Assembly: GCF_000472925.1 (NCBI RefSeq)
Contig: NZ_AXAS01000047.1
Coordinates: 181 to 64,180 of the forward strand
Reading direction: 5' to 3'
DNA: 64,000 nt
Origin: Bradyrhizobium sp. Ec3.3
GTDB lineage: Bacteria; Pseudomonadota; Alphaproteobacteria; Rhizobiales; Xanthobacteraceae
A program made the position numbers and the translations under genes. The notes below the pieces were generated by a model that was given only the letters and a program-made list of their open reading frames with translations, was not told where the DNA came from and searched no databases. Position 1 is the stretch's first letter. Every line of letters starts with the position of its first letter. This document shows, one piece after another, positions 49,651 through 58,275 of this stretch.

Positions 49651-50668
49651 CGTCATTCTGCGTAACATCAGCAAGCGTTTTGGTGCTGTCGAGGCCGTGC
49701 GCGAATTGTCGCTTGCGGTCAACGACGGCGAGTTTCTCGTCCTGCTCGGCCCGAGCGGCGCCGGCAAGACCACGACGCTGCGGCTGATCACCGGGCTCGA
49801 GCAACCCGATTCGGGCTCGGTCATGATCAACGGCCGCGACGTCACGCTCGATCCTCCGGGGTCGCGCGACATCGCGTTCGTCTTCCAGCAATATTCGCTC
49901 TATCCGCATCTGTCGGTTTACGACAATCTGGCGTTTCCGCTGCGCTCGCCGGCGCGGCGCGTTCCGGAACCGGTCATCCGCCAGCGCGTCGAACAGACCG
50001 CGGAGCTCCTGCATATCGCCAGCAAGCTGAACAATCGCGCCACCCGCCTGTCCGGCGGCGAGATGCAGCGGGTCGCCATCGGACGCGCCCTGGTGCGGGA
50101 TCCGTCGATCTACCTGATGGACGAGCCGCTGTCGTCGCTGGATGCGAAGCTGCGCGCCGAGCTTCGCCTCGAGCTCAAGCGGATCCAGGTCGAGCTCGGT
50201 GCAACCATACTCTATGTGACACACGATCAGGTGGAAGCCATGACCATGGCCACGCGCATTGGCGTGATCAAGGACGGCCAGCTTCTCCAGCTCGGCACGC
50301 CGCGGGAGATCTACGAGAGCCCGTCCAGTACGTACGTCGCGTCACGGCTCGGCACGCCCCAGATCAACCTTCTTCCGGCTCGCCTTGCTTCGGAGATAGT
50401 CCTTCCACCCGGGACCGAGACCATCGGCATCCGCACCGAGCATCTGCAGATCGCCGCGCGCAATGGGGGGCGATTGATCGGCCGCGTGCATCGGGTCGAG
50501 CACCTGGGTGAGCAGAATCACGTACACCTGGACTACAAGGGCCAGACGCTGGTGACGCTTGCGGACCCGCGCCAGCCGCTCCAGGTCGGTCAGGAGGTTG
50601 AATTGCACCTGAAGCATCCGCTTTACTTCGACGGCGTCGGGCAACGCATCAACGCCATGGTTCACTGA
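49643..50668 (+). CDS. Carbohydrate ABC transporter ATPase 2
   Basis: A 341-residue ATPase with Walker A GPSGAGKTT, Q-loop VFQQYSLYPHLSVYDNLAFPL, signature LSGGEMQRVAIGRAL, Walker B IYLMDEPLSSLDAK and switch His in LYVTHDQVEAMTMA. A shorter TOBE-like tail follows (GIRTEHLQIAARNGGRLIGRVHRVEHLGEQNHVHLDY). The ATG overlaps the first ATPase gene by 8 nt. With ATPase 1 it probably forms a heterodimer. dhaL begins 10 bp after its stop. Confidence 0.92.
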   Translation: MADVILRNISKRFGAVEAVRELSLAVNDGEFLVLLGPSGAGKTTTLRLITGLEQPDSGSVMINGRDVTLDPPGSRDIAFVFQQYSLYPHLSVYDNLAFPLRSPARRVPEPVIRQRVEQTAELLHIASKLNNRATRLSGGEMQRVAIGRALVRDPSIYLMDEPLSSLDAKLRAELRLELKRIQVELGATILYVTHDQVEAMTMATRIGVIKDGQLLQLGTPREIYESPSSTYVASRLGTPQINLLPARLASEIVLPPGTETIGIRTEHLQIAARNGGRLIGRVHRVEHLGEQNHVHLDYKGQTLVTLADPRQPLQVGQEVELHLKHPLYFDGVGQRINAMVH

Positions 50669-50678
50669 GGATAATTCA

Positions 50679-51302
50679 ATGTCGCTGCAACCCGAGACAT
50701 TCAAGTCGCTGCTCAAGGTGGCCGCCGAACAGGTCATCGCCAGCGCGCCGGAGCTCACGACGCTGGATCAGGCGATCGGCGACGGCGATCACGGCACGAA
50801 CATGAAGCGCGGTTTCGAGGCCGTGCTCGGCAAGCTCGATGCGATCTCCGCGCAGCCGTTCGACGAGGCGCTGAAGACCATCGGCAAGACGCTGGTGATG
50901 ACCGTCGGCGGTGCCTCGGGGCCGCTCTACGGCAGCTTCTTTCTTGCCGCGGGTGAAGCGCTGTCGCATGACAAGCATCTGCCGGACGATCTCGCGGAAG
51001 TTTTTGCGAGCGGGGTCGACGCGGTGAGCAAACGCGGCCGCTCGCACGCCGGCGAGAAGACCATGCTCGACGTGCTCGTTCCCGTCCTGGAGGCCTTGAA
51101 GACCGATGCCGGGCGACCCGACATCGTCGAGCGCATTCGCACCACGGCCGCCGAAGCCGCCGAGCGGACTGCGCCGATGCAGGCGACCAAGGGACGCGCG
51201 TCGTTCCTCGGGCCTCGCAGCGTTGGACATGTCGATCCCGGTGCACGGTCGAGCTGCGTCCTTCTGCAAGCGGTGTGCGCGAGCCTGGAGGGGCGGCCGT
51301 GA
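50679..51302 (+). CDS. dhaL: Dihydroxyacetone kinase ADP-binding subunit DhaL
   Basis: A 207-residue DhaL. The magnesium-ADP site is Asp30, Asp35, Asp37 and His38 (TTLDQAIGDGDHGTNM), the same spacing as E. coli DhaL. The second family motif GPLYGSFF and the C-terminal PMQATKGRASFLGPRSVGHVDPGARS are intact. In the PTS-linked enzyme ADP stays bound and is rephosphorylated by DhaM. The stop overlaps the dhaM start by 4 nt (GTGA). It acts with DhaK encoded five genes downstream. Confidence 0.94.
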   Translation: MSLQPETFKSLLKVAAEQVIASAPELTTLDQAIGDGDHGTNMKRGFEAVLGKLDAISAQPFDEALKTIGKTLVMTVGGASGPLYGSFFLAAGEALSHDKHLPDDLAEVFASGVDAVSKRGRSHAGEKTMLDVLVPVLEALKTDAGRPDIVERIRTTAAEAAERTAPMQATKGRASFLGPRSVGHVDPGARSSCVLLQAVCASLEGRP

Positions 51303-51691
51303 ACGACACCGTGAGCATCGTGATCGTCTCGCATTCCAAGGACATCGCCAAAGGCACCGCCGACATGGTGCGGCAGATGGTCGGCAGCGAGGTCAAGGTC
51401 GCCTTCTGCGGCGGCAACCCCGAGGGCGGACTGGGGACCAGCGTCGCCCTGATCGTCGATGCCATCAATGACGCCTGGTCGCCGAAGGGTGTTGCGATTC
51501 TCGTCGATCTCGGCGGCGCCGAGACCAACAGCGAAATGGCGGTCGAAATGCTGGACCCCGAGCGGCGTGATCTTGTTGTCGTCTGCAACGCACCGATCGT
51601 CGAAGGCGCCGTGATGGCGGCGACTGAAGCCGCGGGCGGCAGCTCGCTGGCCGAGGTGCGGGCCGTGGCCGAGGAACTCTCTGCCGACTGA
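51299..51691 (+). CDS. dhaM: PTS-dependent dihydroxyacetone kinase phosphotransferase DhaM (EIIA domain)
   Basis: A 130-residue single-domain EIIA of the mannose/Dha type. The phosphorylated His is His12 in VIVSHSKDIAKGT, followed by NPEGGLGTSVALIVDAI and the typical ILVDLGGAETNSEM. It lacks the HPr and EI-like domains fused in E. coli DhaM; here those are separate genes just downstream. The GTG start overlaps dhaL (GTGA) and has GGAGGGG about 6 bases upstream. It shuttles phosphate from HPr to DhaL-bound ADP. Confidence 0.93.
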   Translation: MNDTVSIVIVSHSKDIAKGTADMVRQMVGSEVKVAFCGGNPEGGLGTSVALIVDAINDAWSPKGVAILVDLGGAETNSEMAVEMLDPERRDLVVVCNAPIVEGAVMAATEAAGGSSLAEVRAVAEELSAD

Positions 51692-51719
51692 CAACAGTTC
51701 GGCGAAGCGAAGATGGAAT

Positions 51720-52034
51720 ATGACGATGCTGGAAACCTCAAATGTGAACGGACAGATCTTCACGGGCAACGTGCAGCTGGTGCACGCGGTCGGCATGCAT
51801 GCGCGTCCGGCGGTCAAGCTGACCAAGCTCGCCAAGAAGTTCGAGGCGCAGATATCGGTCCGCGTTGCCGGCGCGGCCGAGTGGATCAATGCCAAGAGCG
51901 TGGCCAAGATCATGGCGATGCGCGCCGCCCACGGCAGCATCATCGAGATCAAGGCGCTGGGCAGTGATGCGGAAGCTGCCGTCGCCGCGCTGATCGATCT
52001 GATCGCGACCGATTTTCCGGATGGGACCGCTTAA
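51720..52034 (+). CDS. HPr-like phosphocarrier protein
   Basis: A 104-residue HPr with a 15-residue N-terminal extension. The phosphoryl site is His27 in VGMHARPAVKLTKLAKK. The segment WINAKSVAKIMAM contains Ser60 at the place of regulatory Ser46, though without a neighbouring HPr kinase one cannot say whether it is used. An ATG at 51726 is also in frame. This copy sits between dhaM and Enzyme I and is probably dedicated to the Dha relay, distinct from the nitrogen-PTS HPr of rhizobia. Confidence 0.92.
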   Translation: MTMLETSNVNGQIFTGNVQLVHAVGMHARPAVKLTKLAKKFEAQISVRVAGAAEWINAKSVAKIMAMRAAHGSIIEIKALGSDAEAAVAALIDLIATDFPDGTA

Positions 52035-52035
52035 A

Positions 52036-53646
52036 ATGCGAGACAGCGCTTCACGACTGGCCTACCGCGGCAGAACCGCCTCGATCGGTTTTGCCCAGGG
52101 CCCGTTCGTCCGGGTCGACGCGGGCGCGAACGGCGAACGGGTCGCCGGCACCCTGGTCGATGAAGCGCTTGCGCTGCGAAGTGCGATCGATACCGCGAGC
52201 CGGCAGATCGCCGAGCTCGCCGCAATCGCCGGCGGCGAAGCCGCGCAAATCCTGGAATTCCAGGTCGCGCTGCTGGAGGACGAGGATCTGGTCAGCGCGA
52301 TCCTCGCGGCGATCGGCGAAGGCGAACCCGCGGACGCCGCCTGGCGCGCGGTGCTCGACGAGCAGATCGCGGACTATAATTCGGCGCCGGACGAATATCT
52401 GAAGGCGCGCAGCTCGGATCTTGCCGACCTTCGCGATCGCGTGTTGAACATCTTGCGCGGCGGCGGGGGCCATGCGTTGAGAATTCCGAGCGGTGCGGTG
52501 GTCTGCGCCGACGATCTGCCGCCCTCGCGTTTCCTGGAGATCGACTGGTCTGATGGCGGCGGCCTGGCGCTGCTGCGCGGCAGTCCGACGAGCCACGTCG
52601 CGATGCTGGCGCGCGCCCGCGGCATACCGATGGTGGTGCAACTCGGCGCGGTCCCGGCAGGCAGCACGGCGCTGCTCGACGGCGAGGGCGCAACGCTCGA
52701 GCTCGATCCCAGCATCGAGCAGATCGGCCTGTTCGAGAAGCGGCGGGAGATCCACCGCAAGAGCAGGGCTTCTGCGCGAGCCATCCTGCGGCGGCCGGCG
52801 GCGTCCTGGCGCGGCGATCGGATCAAGCTCCTCATCAACATCCAGCGCGTCGAGGACCTCGACTATCCGGATGCGCAATATGCCGACGGCGTCGGCCTGA
52901 TGCGCACCGAGTTTCTGCTTTCGGAGCGCGGCCTGCCTGACGAGGAGACGCAGTTTCAGGTCTACGACCAGGTCCTGCGCTGGGCCGAGCGGCGTCCGGT
53001 GACGATCCGCACCTTTGACGCAGGCGGCGACAAGCCGGTGCCGGGCTTCACGCCGGATGGCGAGGCAAACCCCTTCCTCGGCGTACGCGGCCTTCGTCTT
53101 TGTCTGGCTCGGCCCGAGATCTTTGCGGTCCAGCTCCGCGCTCTGGCGCGTGCGGCGGTGCGCGGAAATCTCAAGGTCATGTTCCCGATGGTCACCTCGG
53201 CCCACGAGGTCGAGGCGGCTCGAAAGCTGTTTGCCGACATCGTGCAGGACTTGCAGGGGAAAGGCACTGCCGCGATGCTTCCCGACCTCGGAATCATGGT
53301 CGAGGTGCCCGCGGCGGCGCTTTCGATCGCCAGTTTCAAGAGCGCCTTCTTCTCGATCGGGTCGAACGACCTTGCGCAATACGTCCTTGCCTGCGACCGC
53401 TCAAATGGAGCTCTCGCACCCCTGGTGGATCCCTTGCATCCCGCTGTTCTCGAACTGATCACGCGGACCGCGGAGCACGGCCGGCGCGCCGGAATTCCCG
53501 TGAGCCTGTGCGGCGACATGGCGAGCGATCCGCGCTGCATTCCTGCGCTGCTCGATTGCGGGCTGCGCGAGCTCTCGGTGAATGTTTCGGCGCTTGCGCA
53601 GATCAAGCAAACGATCGATCGTCTAGGCAGCGGAGGTGGGACTTGA
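52036..53646 (+). CDS. PTS Enzyme I (phosphoenolpyruvate-protein phosphotransferase), Dha-associated
   Basis: A 536-residue Enzyme I, slightly shorter than the standard 570. The active-site His187 is in RGSPTSHVAMLARARGIP, followed by the PEP-binding domain (GVGLMRTEFLLSERGLPDEETQF, TFDAGGDKPVPGF, FLGVRGLRLCLARPEIF, SIGSNDLAQYVLACDRSNG) and the catalytic Cys in VSLCGDMASDP. The start at 52036 follows the HPr stop by one base; an ATG at 52021 overlapping HPr is possible. It charges HPr from PEP, linking Dha phosphorylation to glycolytic PEP. Confidence 0.94.
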   Translation: MRDSASRLAYRGRTASIGFAQGPFVRVDAGANGERVAGTLVDEALALRSAIDTASRQIAELAAIAGGEAAQILEFQVALLEDEDLVSAILAAIGEGEPADAAWRAVLDEQIADYNSAPDEYLKARSSDLADLRDRVLNILRGGGGHALRIPSGAVVCADDLPPSRFLEIDWSDGGGLALLRGSPTSHVAMLARARGIPMVVQLGAVPAGSTALLDGEGATLELDPSIEQIGLFEKRREIHRKSRASARAILRRPAASWRGDRIKLLINIQRVEDLDYPDAQYADGVGLMRTEFLLSERGLPDEETQFQVYDQVLRWAERRPVTIRTFDAGGDKPVPGFTPDGEANPFLGVRGLRLCLARPEIFAVQLRALARAAVRGNLKVMFPMVTSAHEVEAARKLFADIVQDLQGKGTAAMLPDLGIMVEVPAAALSIASFKSAFFSIGSNDLAQYVLACDRSNGALAPLVDPLHPAVLELITRTAEHGRRAGIPVSLCGDMASDPRCIPALLDCGLRELSVNVSALAQIKQTIDRLGSGGGT

Positions 53647-54068
53647 CTGACGCCGTTGTCGATGAACCGGCGGAAGCCGGTGCCGTTGCCGTCTACAAGC
53701 GCATTTTCAAGGAGGTGCTGGACAAGCGCCCCTCGGGGATGCGGCTGCGGCTCGCCCATGCCATGGGAAAGAACCGGAGCTTCGTCAGCCAGATCTCCAA
53801 TCCGGCCTATCCGGTGCCGATCCCGGTGCAGCATCTCAACACGATCTTCGACGTCTGCCACTTTCCTCCGCAGGCGAAGGCAGCCTTTCTGCGCGCCTAT
53901 GCGCGCGCCCATCCGCGCAGGATCAGCCGGCTGACCGAGGGACCGCACGAGCGGACCTTGACGCTGCATCTGCCCGATCTCGGCAGCGGCAAGCGGAATG
54001 CTCAGCTCGACGCGCTGCTCCAGGAGTTCGCGCGCCGACTGATTGCCATCATGCAGGAAAAAGAATGA
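53643..54068 (+). CDS. Small HTH-like protein in the Dha relay operon
   Basis: A 141-residue protein. The TTG start at 53643 overlaps the Enzyme I stop (TTGA) and has GGAGGTGGG immediately upstream, so it is well supported. A helical segment at about residues 25-72 (SGMRLRLAHAMGKNRSFVSQISNP, HLNTIFDVCHFPP) looks like an XRE-type helix-turn-helix with the serine-rich recognition helix, followed by a C-terminal helix ending LLQEFARRLIAIMQEKE. I do not recognise a named family. It may sense or regulate the operon, by analogy with DhaR/DhaQ in other Dha systems. Function is inference. Confidence 0.7.
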   Translation: MTDAVVDEPAEAGAVAVYKRIFKEVLDKRPSGMRLRLAHAMGKNRSFVSQISNPAYPVPIPVQHLNTIFDVCHFPPQAKAAFLRAYARAHPRRISRLTEGPHERTLTLHLPDLGSGKRNAQLDALLQEFARRLIAIMQEKE

Positions 54069-54092
54069 GGCATAAGTGATGGGGAGGGTCGC

Positions 54093-55076
54093 ATGAAGAA
54101 GTTCATCAATTCCGTCGACGACGTCCTGGCCGAGAGCCTGGACGGGTTTGCCGCGGCGCATGCCGATCTCGTGACGCTGGGATCCGAACGCAAATTCGTG
54201 CGCCGCCGTGAGCTCAACCCGAAAAAGGTGGCGCTGGTCTCGGGCGGCGGCAGCGGGCACGAGCCGCTGCATGCCGGCTTCGTCGGCTATGGCATGCTCG
54301 ACGCCGCCTGTCCGGGGCAGGTCTTCACGTCGCCGACGCCGGACCAGATCGTCGAGGCTGCCCAGGCTGTCGCTGGTGACGCCGGCGTGCTGTTCATCGT
54401 GAAGAATTATGCCGGCGACCGCATGAATTTCGAGATGGCGGCGGAGATCGCCGAAGGCCGGATTGCTACCATCGTGACGGATGATGACGTCGCGGTTGAG
54501 AACTCTACCCACAGCATCGGCCGCCGTGGCGTCGCCGGGACGCTGATCGTCGAGAAGATCGTTGGCGCGGCCGCTGAGAAGGGCCTTGATCTCGCCGGCT
54601 GCGTTGCGCTCGGCGAGCGCGTCAATGCGAAAACGCGCTCGATGGGCGTGGCGCTGACGAGCTGCACCGTCCCGGCCGCGGGCGGGCCGACTTTCGCGCT
54701 CGCCGAGGACGAGATGGAGATGGGCGTCGGCATTCACGGCGAGCCCGGGCGCCGCCGCGTCAAGCTGGAGCGGGCCGACGCCATCGCCTTCGAGATGACG
54801 ACGGCCATCGCGGAGGATCTCGACGCACGGGAGGGGGCCGAGGCGCTCCTGCTCGTCAACGGCTTCGGCGGCACACCCACGATCGAGCTCTATCTGATGT
54901 ACCAGGCGGCGCGAAAGCTGCTCGAGAAGCGCGGCCTGCGCATCACCCGCTCGCTGGTCGGCAGCTACGTCACCTCGCTCGACATGGCCGGCTGTTCGCT
55001 CACGTTGAGCCTGCTCGATGCCGAGACGACGGCGCTGTGGGACCACCCGGTCCGCACCGCAGCCCTCAAATGGTGA
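54093..55076 (+). CDS. dhaK: Dihydroxyacetone kinase substrate-binding subunit DhaK
   Basis: A 327-residue DhaK. His215 in MGVGIHGEPG is the residue that binds dihydroxyacetone covalently as a hemiaminal; His56 (GGGSGHEPL) and Asp109 (NYAGDRMNF) match the E. coli catalytic pair. The ATG has GGGGAGGG upstream. It ends 104 bp before the terminator at 55180, so it is the last gene of the operon. Related kinases also act on erythrulose or other small ketoses, so the substrate may not be dihydroxyacetone alone. Confidence 0.94.
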   Translation: MKKFINSVDDVLAESLDGFAAAHADLVTLGSERKFVRRRELNPKKVALVSGGGSGHEPLHAGFVGYGMLDAACPGQVFTSPTPDQIVEAAQAVAGDAGVLFIVKNYAGDRMNFEMAAEIAEGRIATIVTDDDVAVENSTHSIGRRGVAGTLIVEKIVGAAAEKGLDLAGCVALGERVNAKTRSMGVALTSCTVPAAGGPTFALAEDEMEMGVGIHGEPGRRRVKLERADAIAFEMTTAIAEDLDAREGAEALLLVNGFGGTPTIELYLMYQAARKLLEKRGLRITRSLVGSYVTSLDMAGCSLTLSLLDAETTALWDHPVRTAALKW

Positions 55077-55179
55077 GCCTCGCCTGATATGGACCACTGA
55101 GCGATCCTGAACTCCGCCGCGATGGAATGCCGGCCCCGCTAGCGGGCTGTCCATCGCGCCGGTTTGCTCCCTGAAACTG

Positions 55180-55207
55180 GCCGTGCCATCAGGCACGGCA
55201 TTTTTTT
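55180..55207 (+). terminator. Rho-independent terminator after dhaK
   Basis: GCCGTGCC (55180-55187), loop ATCA, GGCACGGC (55192-55199), then an A and seven T. The perfect 8-bp stem and T-tract make this a clear intrinsic terminator ending the ABC/DhaKLM operon and separating it from murQ. Confidence 0.93.
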
Positions 55208-55439
55208 GCGAAACGCTCGCGACTCAATTTTCCGTGTTTTTTTAGATTTTTGTTGGGAGCTCGATCGGACTGCCTGCGCGGCCGGTTGCGTCTACCGAAC
55301 TGGAACCCATGTACCAGGATCCATGTTAGTTTGCCGGTCGCGCTGGCATTCCCAAGGATGCGATGAACGGCGACCTGCCCTTGGCTAGCGTCAGGCCGGC
55401 TACTGGCAACTCAGCGTCACGCTACGGTGGTACGAGCCC

Positions 55440-56342
55440 ATGAAACGAACGGATCGCGCCAATGCAACTGAAGCCGTCGATCCCCGCTTCACGGATTTGG
55501 ACGCTTGGTCGGGGACCGCGGCATTGGAAGCGATGTGGGAAGGTCAGCTCGCGGCCGTCGCGGCCGTCGGCCAGTGTCTTCCCGCGCTCGCCGCGGCGAC
55601 GGCTGCCGCGGCAGAGGCCCTCGGAGATGACGGGCGCCTGGTCTATGTCGGCGCAGGAACGTCCGGCAGGGTGGCCATCCAGGACGGCGCCGAGCTGACG
55701 CCTACCTTCGCGTGGCCTCAACAGCGGGTTCACTTCATCATCGCCGGCGGAGAGAGCGCGTTTGTCACCAGCGTCGAAGGCGCGGAAGACGACGTCGATG
55801 ACGCAATCGCCCAGATCGATGCCGCAAGGCTGTCGTCACACGACGTTGTCATCGCGGTTGCGGCGAGCGGCACGACCCCGTTCACCGTAGCCGCATTGCG
55901 CCAGGCCGGCCGATACCAGGCCGTGACCGTCGGCATCGCCAATAATCGCCAGGCCCCGCTGCTTGCAGCCGCGAAATATCCGGTCCTCGTCGAGACCGGG
56001 CCCGAGCTCATCGCCGGTTCGACGCGGATGAAGGCCGGCACGGCCCAGAAGATCGTCCTCAACCTGATGTCGACCGGCATCATGCTGCGTCTTGGTCGCG
56101 TCTACCGCGGCATGATGGTCAACATGCTGCCCACGAACGCGAAGCTGAAGCGCCGTGCCGAGGCGATGGTCGCCCACATCACAGGTTGCAGCGAAGCGCA
56201 AGCTGCCTCTGCCCTGGAAGAGACCGGCGGCGACATCAAGCTGGCCGCGCTCGTCGTGCTCGGATACGACAAGACGGAAGCGGCGAACCTTCTCGCCGGC
56301 CACAAGGGCAATCTTCGTCGCGTGTTTGATGATCTGGGGTGA
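55440..56342 (+). CDS. murQ: N-acetylmuramic acid 6-phosphate etherase
   Basis: A 300-residue MurQ with the SIS fold. Family motifs TEAVDPRFTDLDAWSG, YVGAGTSGRVAIQDGAELTPTF, GGESAF and ETGPELIAGSTRMKAGTAQKIVLNL are intact; the Glu in AELTPTF and downstream acidic residues are expected at the active site. It removes lactate from MurNAc-6-phosphate in peptidoglycan recycling. The usual partners (AnmK, MurP, MurR) are not adjacent. It follows the terminator at 55180, with its own AT-rich upstream region, so it is probably a separate transcript. Confidence 0.93.
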   Translation: MKRTDRANATEAVDPRFTDLDAWSGTAALEAMWEGQLAAVAAVGQCLPALAAATAAAAEALGDDGRLVYVGAGTSGRVAIQDGAELTPTFAWPQQRVHFIIAGGESAFVTSVEGAEDDVDDAIAQIDAARLSSHDVVIAVAASGTTPFTVAALRQAGRYQAVTVGIANNRQAPLLAAAKYPVLVETGPELIAGSTRMKAGTAQKIVLNLMSTGIMLRLGRVYRGMMVNMLPTNAKLKRRAEAMVAHITGCSEAQAASALEETGGDIKLAALVVLGYDKTEAANLLAGHKGNLRRVFDDLG

Positions 56343-56393
56343 GGGCGCGGCAGGCGGCATACTCACCGCAGCAGCCCCGAAGTCCGCCCCTCG

Positions 56394-57200
56394 TCAATTG
56401 GGCCCGATCACGGCGTCAACCTGGCGGCTACCGTTCCGGGTAACGGCGATGACGCCGTTGCGAATGGTAAATCTGGCGCCAAGCAGTTTCCGCACCTTGT
56501 CCGTGATCGGAGAAGGAAAGGGGATGGTTTCTCCCGCGACGGGATCGCCGACCTTGATCGGCTCAGTCGCGGACGGCGCAATCGGGGCAGGCTTGATAAA
56601 GTCTCTGATCAGCTGAATCTCTTCGCGCGAGAGGATGAGCAAGCCCTGGTCAGGACGGGGCTCCGCCGCTGGCTTGGGTGTTTCGCTGCTTTGCCTGTCA
56701 CGTGCCTCGTTGGCGATCTGATCGAGCCTGGCGACGTGCAGCTTGAGCGCGATGATCTCGCGTTGCAGCGTTGTGATCTCTGCTTTGAGCGACGTGACCT
56801 GCGTGAAGACGATGGTCACGCAAACGCAGCTGACGATCACGAGGACGCTCAACAATGCGAGCAACCAGCGCTCGACATTTCCTCCCGACGGCCTCGTCGC
56901 CTCGGGGGCCTGATCGCGCAGGACATGGCCACGCCAGATGCTGCGTGCTCGCCCCACCCATCTGGCAAAGGCGGTCATGTCTCCCGCCTCATCGCCCCCG
57001 GAACCGAAGTGCACGGACGACACGGCAGAGGCCTCGTGGGCCGGGTGAACCGCGGGTGCTCTGCTACTTTGCCCGGTGCCTGACCCCAGCTCCTGGTCCT
57101 CTGGAACATGATCCTCCGGTGGAGGACGAGCGGCGGCGTGCAACGGATCACGCTCCATTCGCAGATCAAGCCGGCCGATATCCGTTCTCGATGGAGCCAT
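56394..57200 (-). CDS. Single-pass membrane protein with coiled coil
   Basis: A 268-residue protein of unknown function: a polar Pro-rich N-terminus, a membrane helix at about residues 111-131 (WLLALLSVLVIVSCVCVTIVF), a coiled coil at about 133-165 (VTSLKAEITTLQREIIALKLHVARLDQI), and a C-terminal soluble domain (LSREEIQLIRDFIKPAP ... TIRNGVIAVTRNG). The ATG at 56978 (residue 75) has a GAGG upstream and may be the real start. The layout suggests a periplasmic helical domain anchored by one helix. No partner genes are seen. Confidence 0.68.
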   Translation of the reverse strand: MAPSRTDIGRLDLRMERDPLHAAARPPPEDHVPEDQELGSGTGQSSRAPAVHPAHEASAVSSVHFGSGGDEAGDMTAFARWVGRARSIWRGHVLRDQAPEATRPSGGNVERWLLALLSVLVIVSCVCVTIVFTQVTSLKAEITTLQREIIALKLHVARLDQIANEARDRQSSETPKPAAEPRPDQGLLILSREEIQLIRDFIKPAPIAPSATEPIKVGDPVAGETIPFPSPITDKVRKLLGARFTIRNGVIAVTRNGSRQVDAVIGPN

Positions 57201-57426
57201 CTGTCAACTTCAGCAGCTGCGCCGATGCGGCTTGAGTGCCCCGAGGGTCGTGTTGCGACGCTGCGGTTTGCGTGCCGACGCCGCCGAATCGGCAACTCGT
57301 TCCCGCATGTTTCACGGACGTAAACCGTGCCGATAAGCAAGGCCCGTGTCAATTGGAGGCGACGGCGGCTGTGTGGGGCCGAGCTTGCTCGTGAATTCAG
57401 GTTGTCAGCCAAGGCGCACGCGCCAG

Positions 57427-58275
57427 CTATCGCTCTGGCACGCCGCTCGAATTGCCGAGTTGGGCCGGCGGCACGATCGAATGACGGGCGGCAAAATCGA
57501 TCAAGGCGCCTCGCGCGGGACTATCAGGCTGCAGCAAGTCCCTGTGCGTGCCGAACAAGGTCACGGCGACCTCGATCTCGCCTTGCCAGTTCGTGATCGC
57601 GGATGAGATCGCGCTCAGTCCCGGAATGTAGCGTCCATCGACATAGGCAATCCGCTCGCGCCGGATTTTCGTCGTCAATGCCTCGACGCTTTCCGGGTTG
57701 GGATTGAGATCCGGCCAGCTGACGCCGACTGACGCGGCACGCTCGAGTTCGTTTTGCAGCCGCCCGGCCAGTTGTGGGGACGGCAGGTAAGACAAGAAGA
57801 CGCGTCCGGTCGCGGAGTCCAGCAAGGGAAACGTGCTGCCGAGACCGATCGACGTGGTCGTCAGATGGGGACCTCTCTCCATTCGGACCACGGTCGGGCC
57901 ATTGTGGCTCCAGACGGCCAGCAGTGCAGCCTGGCCCGTCGTCGCGGCCAATTCCTCGAGCTCGTCGGAGGCGCGGACGACGAAGTTGTTCCGGCTGATG
58001 GCCGCAACGCCCAACTCCGCGGCTTCGCGGCCGAGGTCGTACCGGCCGGAGCGCTCCTTCTGCACGGCAAGTCCCGCATGAATGAAGCTCGCCAGGTAGC
58101 GATGCACCTTGCTCGGTGGCATCCCGGCTTCGCGCGCGATATCCGACAGTGTCGCCGGCCCGTCAAAGGATCGCAGGACTCGCAGGACCGAAAGCGCGGC
58201 GTCGAGAGCCTGGATACCGCCGGGAGCCGTCCCGCCGCTCTCTTCGCCAGTGTCTTTCGGAGGCGTCCGTTTCAT
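57427..58275 (-). CDS. IclR family transcriptional regulator
   Basis: A 282-residue regulator with a winged HTH at about residues 22-80 (LDAALSVLRVLRSFDGPATLSDIAREAGMPPSKVHRYLASFIHAGL) and the IclR effector domain (ASVVRMERG-type TVVRMERGPHLTTTSIGLGSTFPLLDSATGRVFLSYLP). The ATG at 58275 (MKRTPPKDT) is chosen because it overlaps the thioesterase stop as ATGA. It is in the minus-strand operon of the salicylate-type cluster and probably controls the divergent promoter at 58767-58801 in response to an aromatic CoA thioester or acid. Confidence 0.9.
   Translation of the reverse strand: MKRTPPKDTGEESGGTAPGGIQALDAALSVLRVLRSFDGPATLSDIAREAGMPPSKVHRYLASFIHAGLAVQKERSGRYDLGREAAELGVAAISRNNFVVRASDELEELAATTGQAALLAVWSHNGPTVVRMERGPHLTTTSIGLGSTFPLLDSATGRVFLSYLPSPQLAGRLQNELERAASVGVSWPDLNPNPESVEALTTKIRRERIAYVDGRYIPGLSAISSAITNWQGEIEVAVTLFGTHRDLLQPDSPARGALIDFAARHSIVPPAQLGNSSGVPER

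Noticed and set aside
55208..55439. Riboswitch upstream of murQ
   Set aside because: The T-rich stretch belongs to the end of the dhaK terminator and to a promoter region; no conserved aptamer pattern is recognisable.
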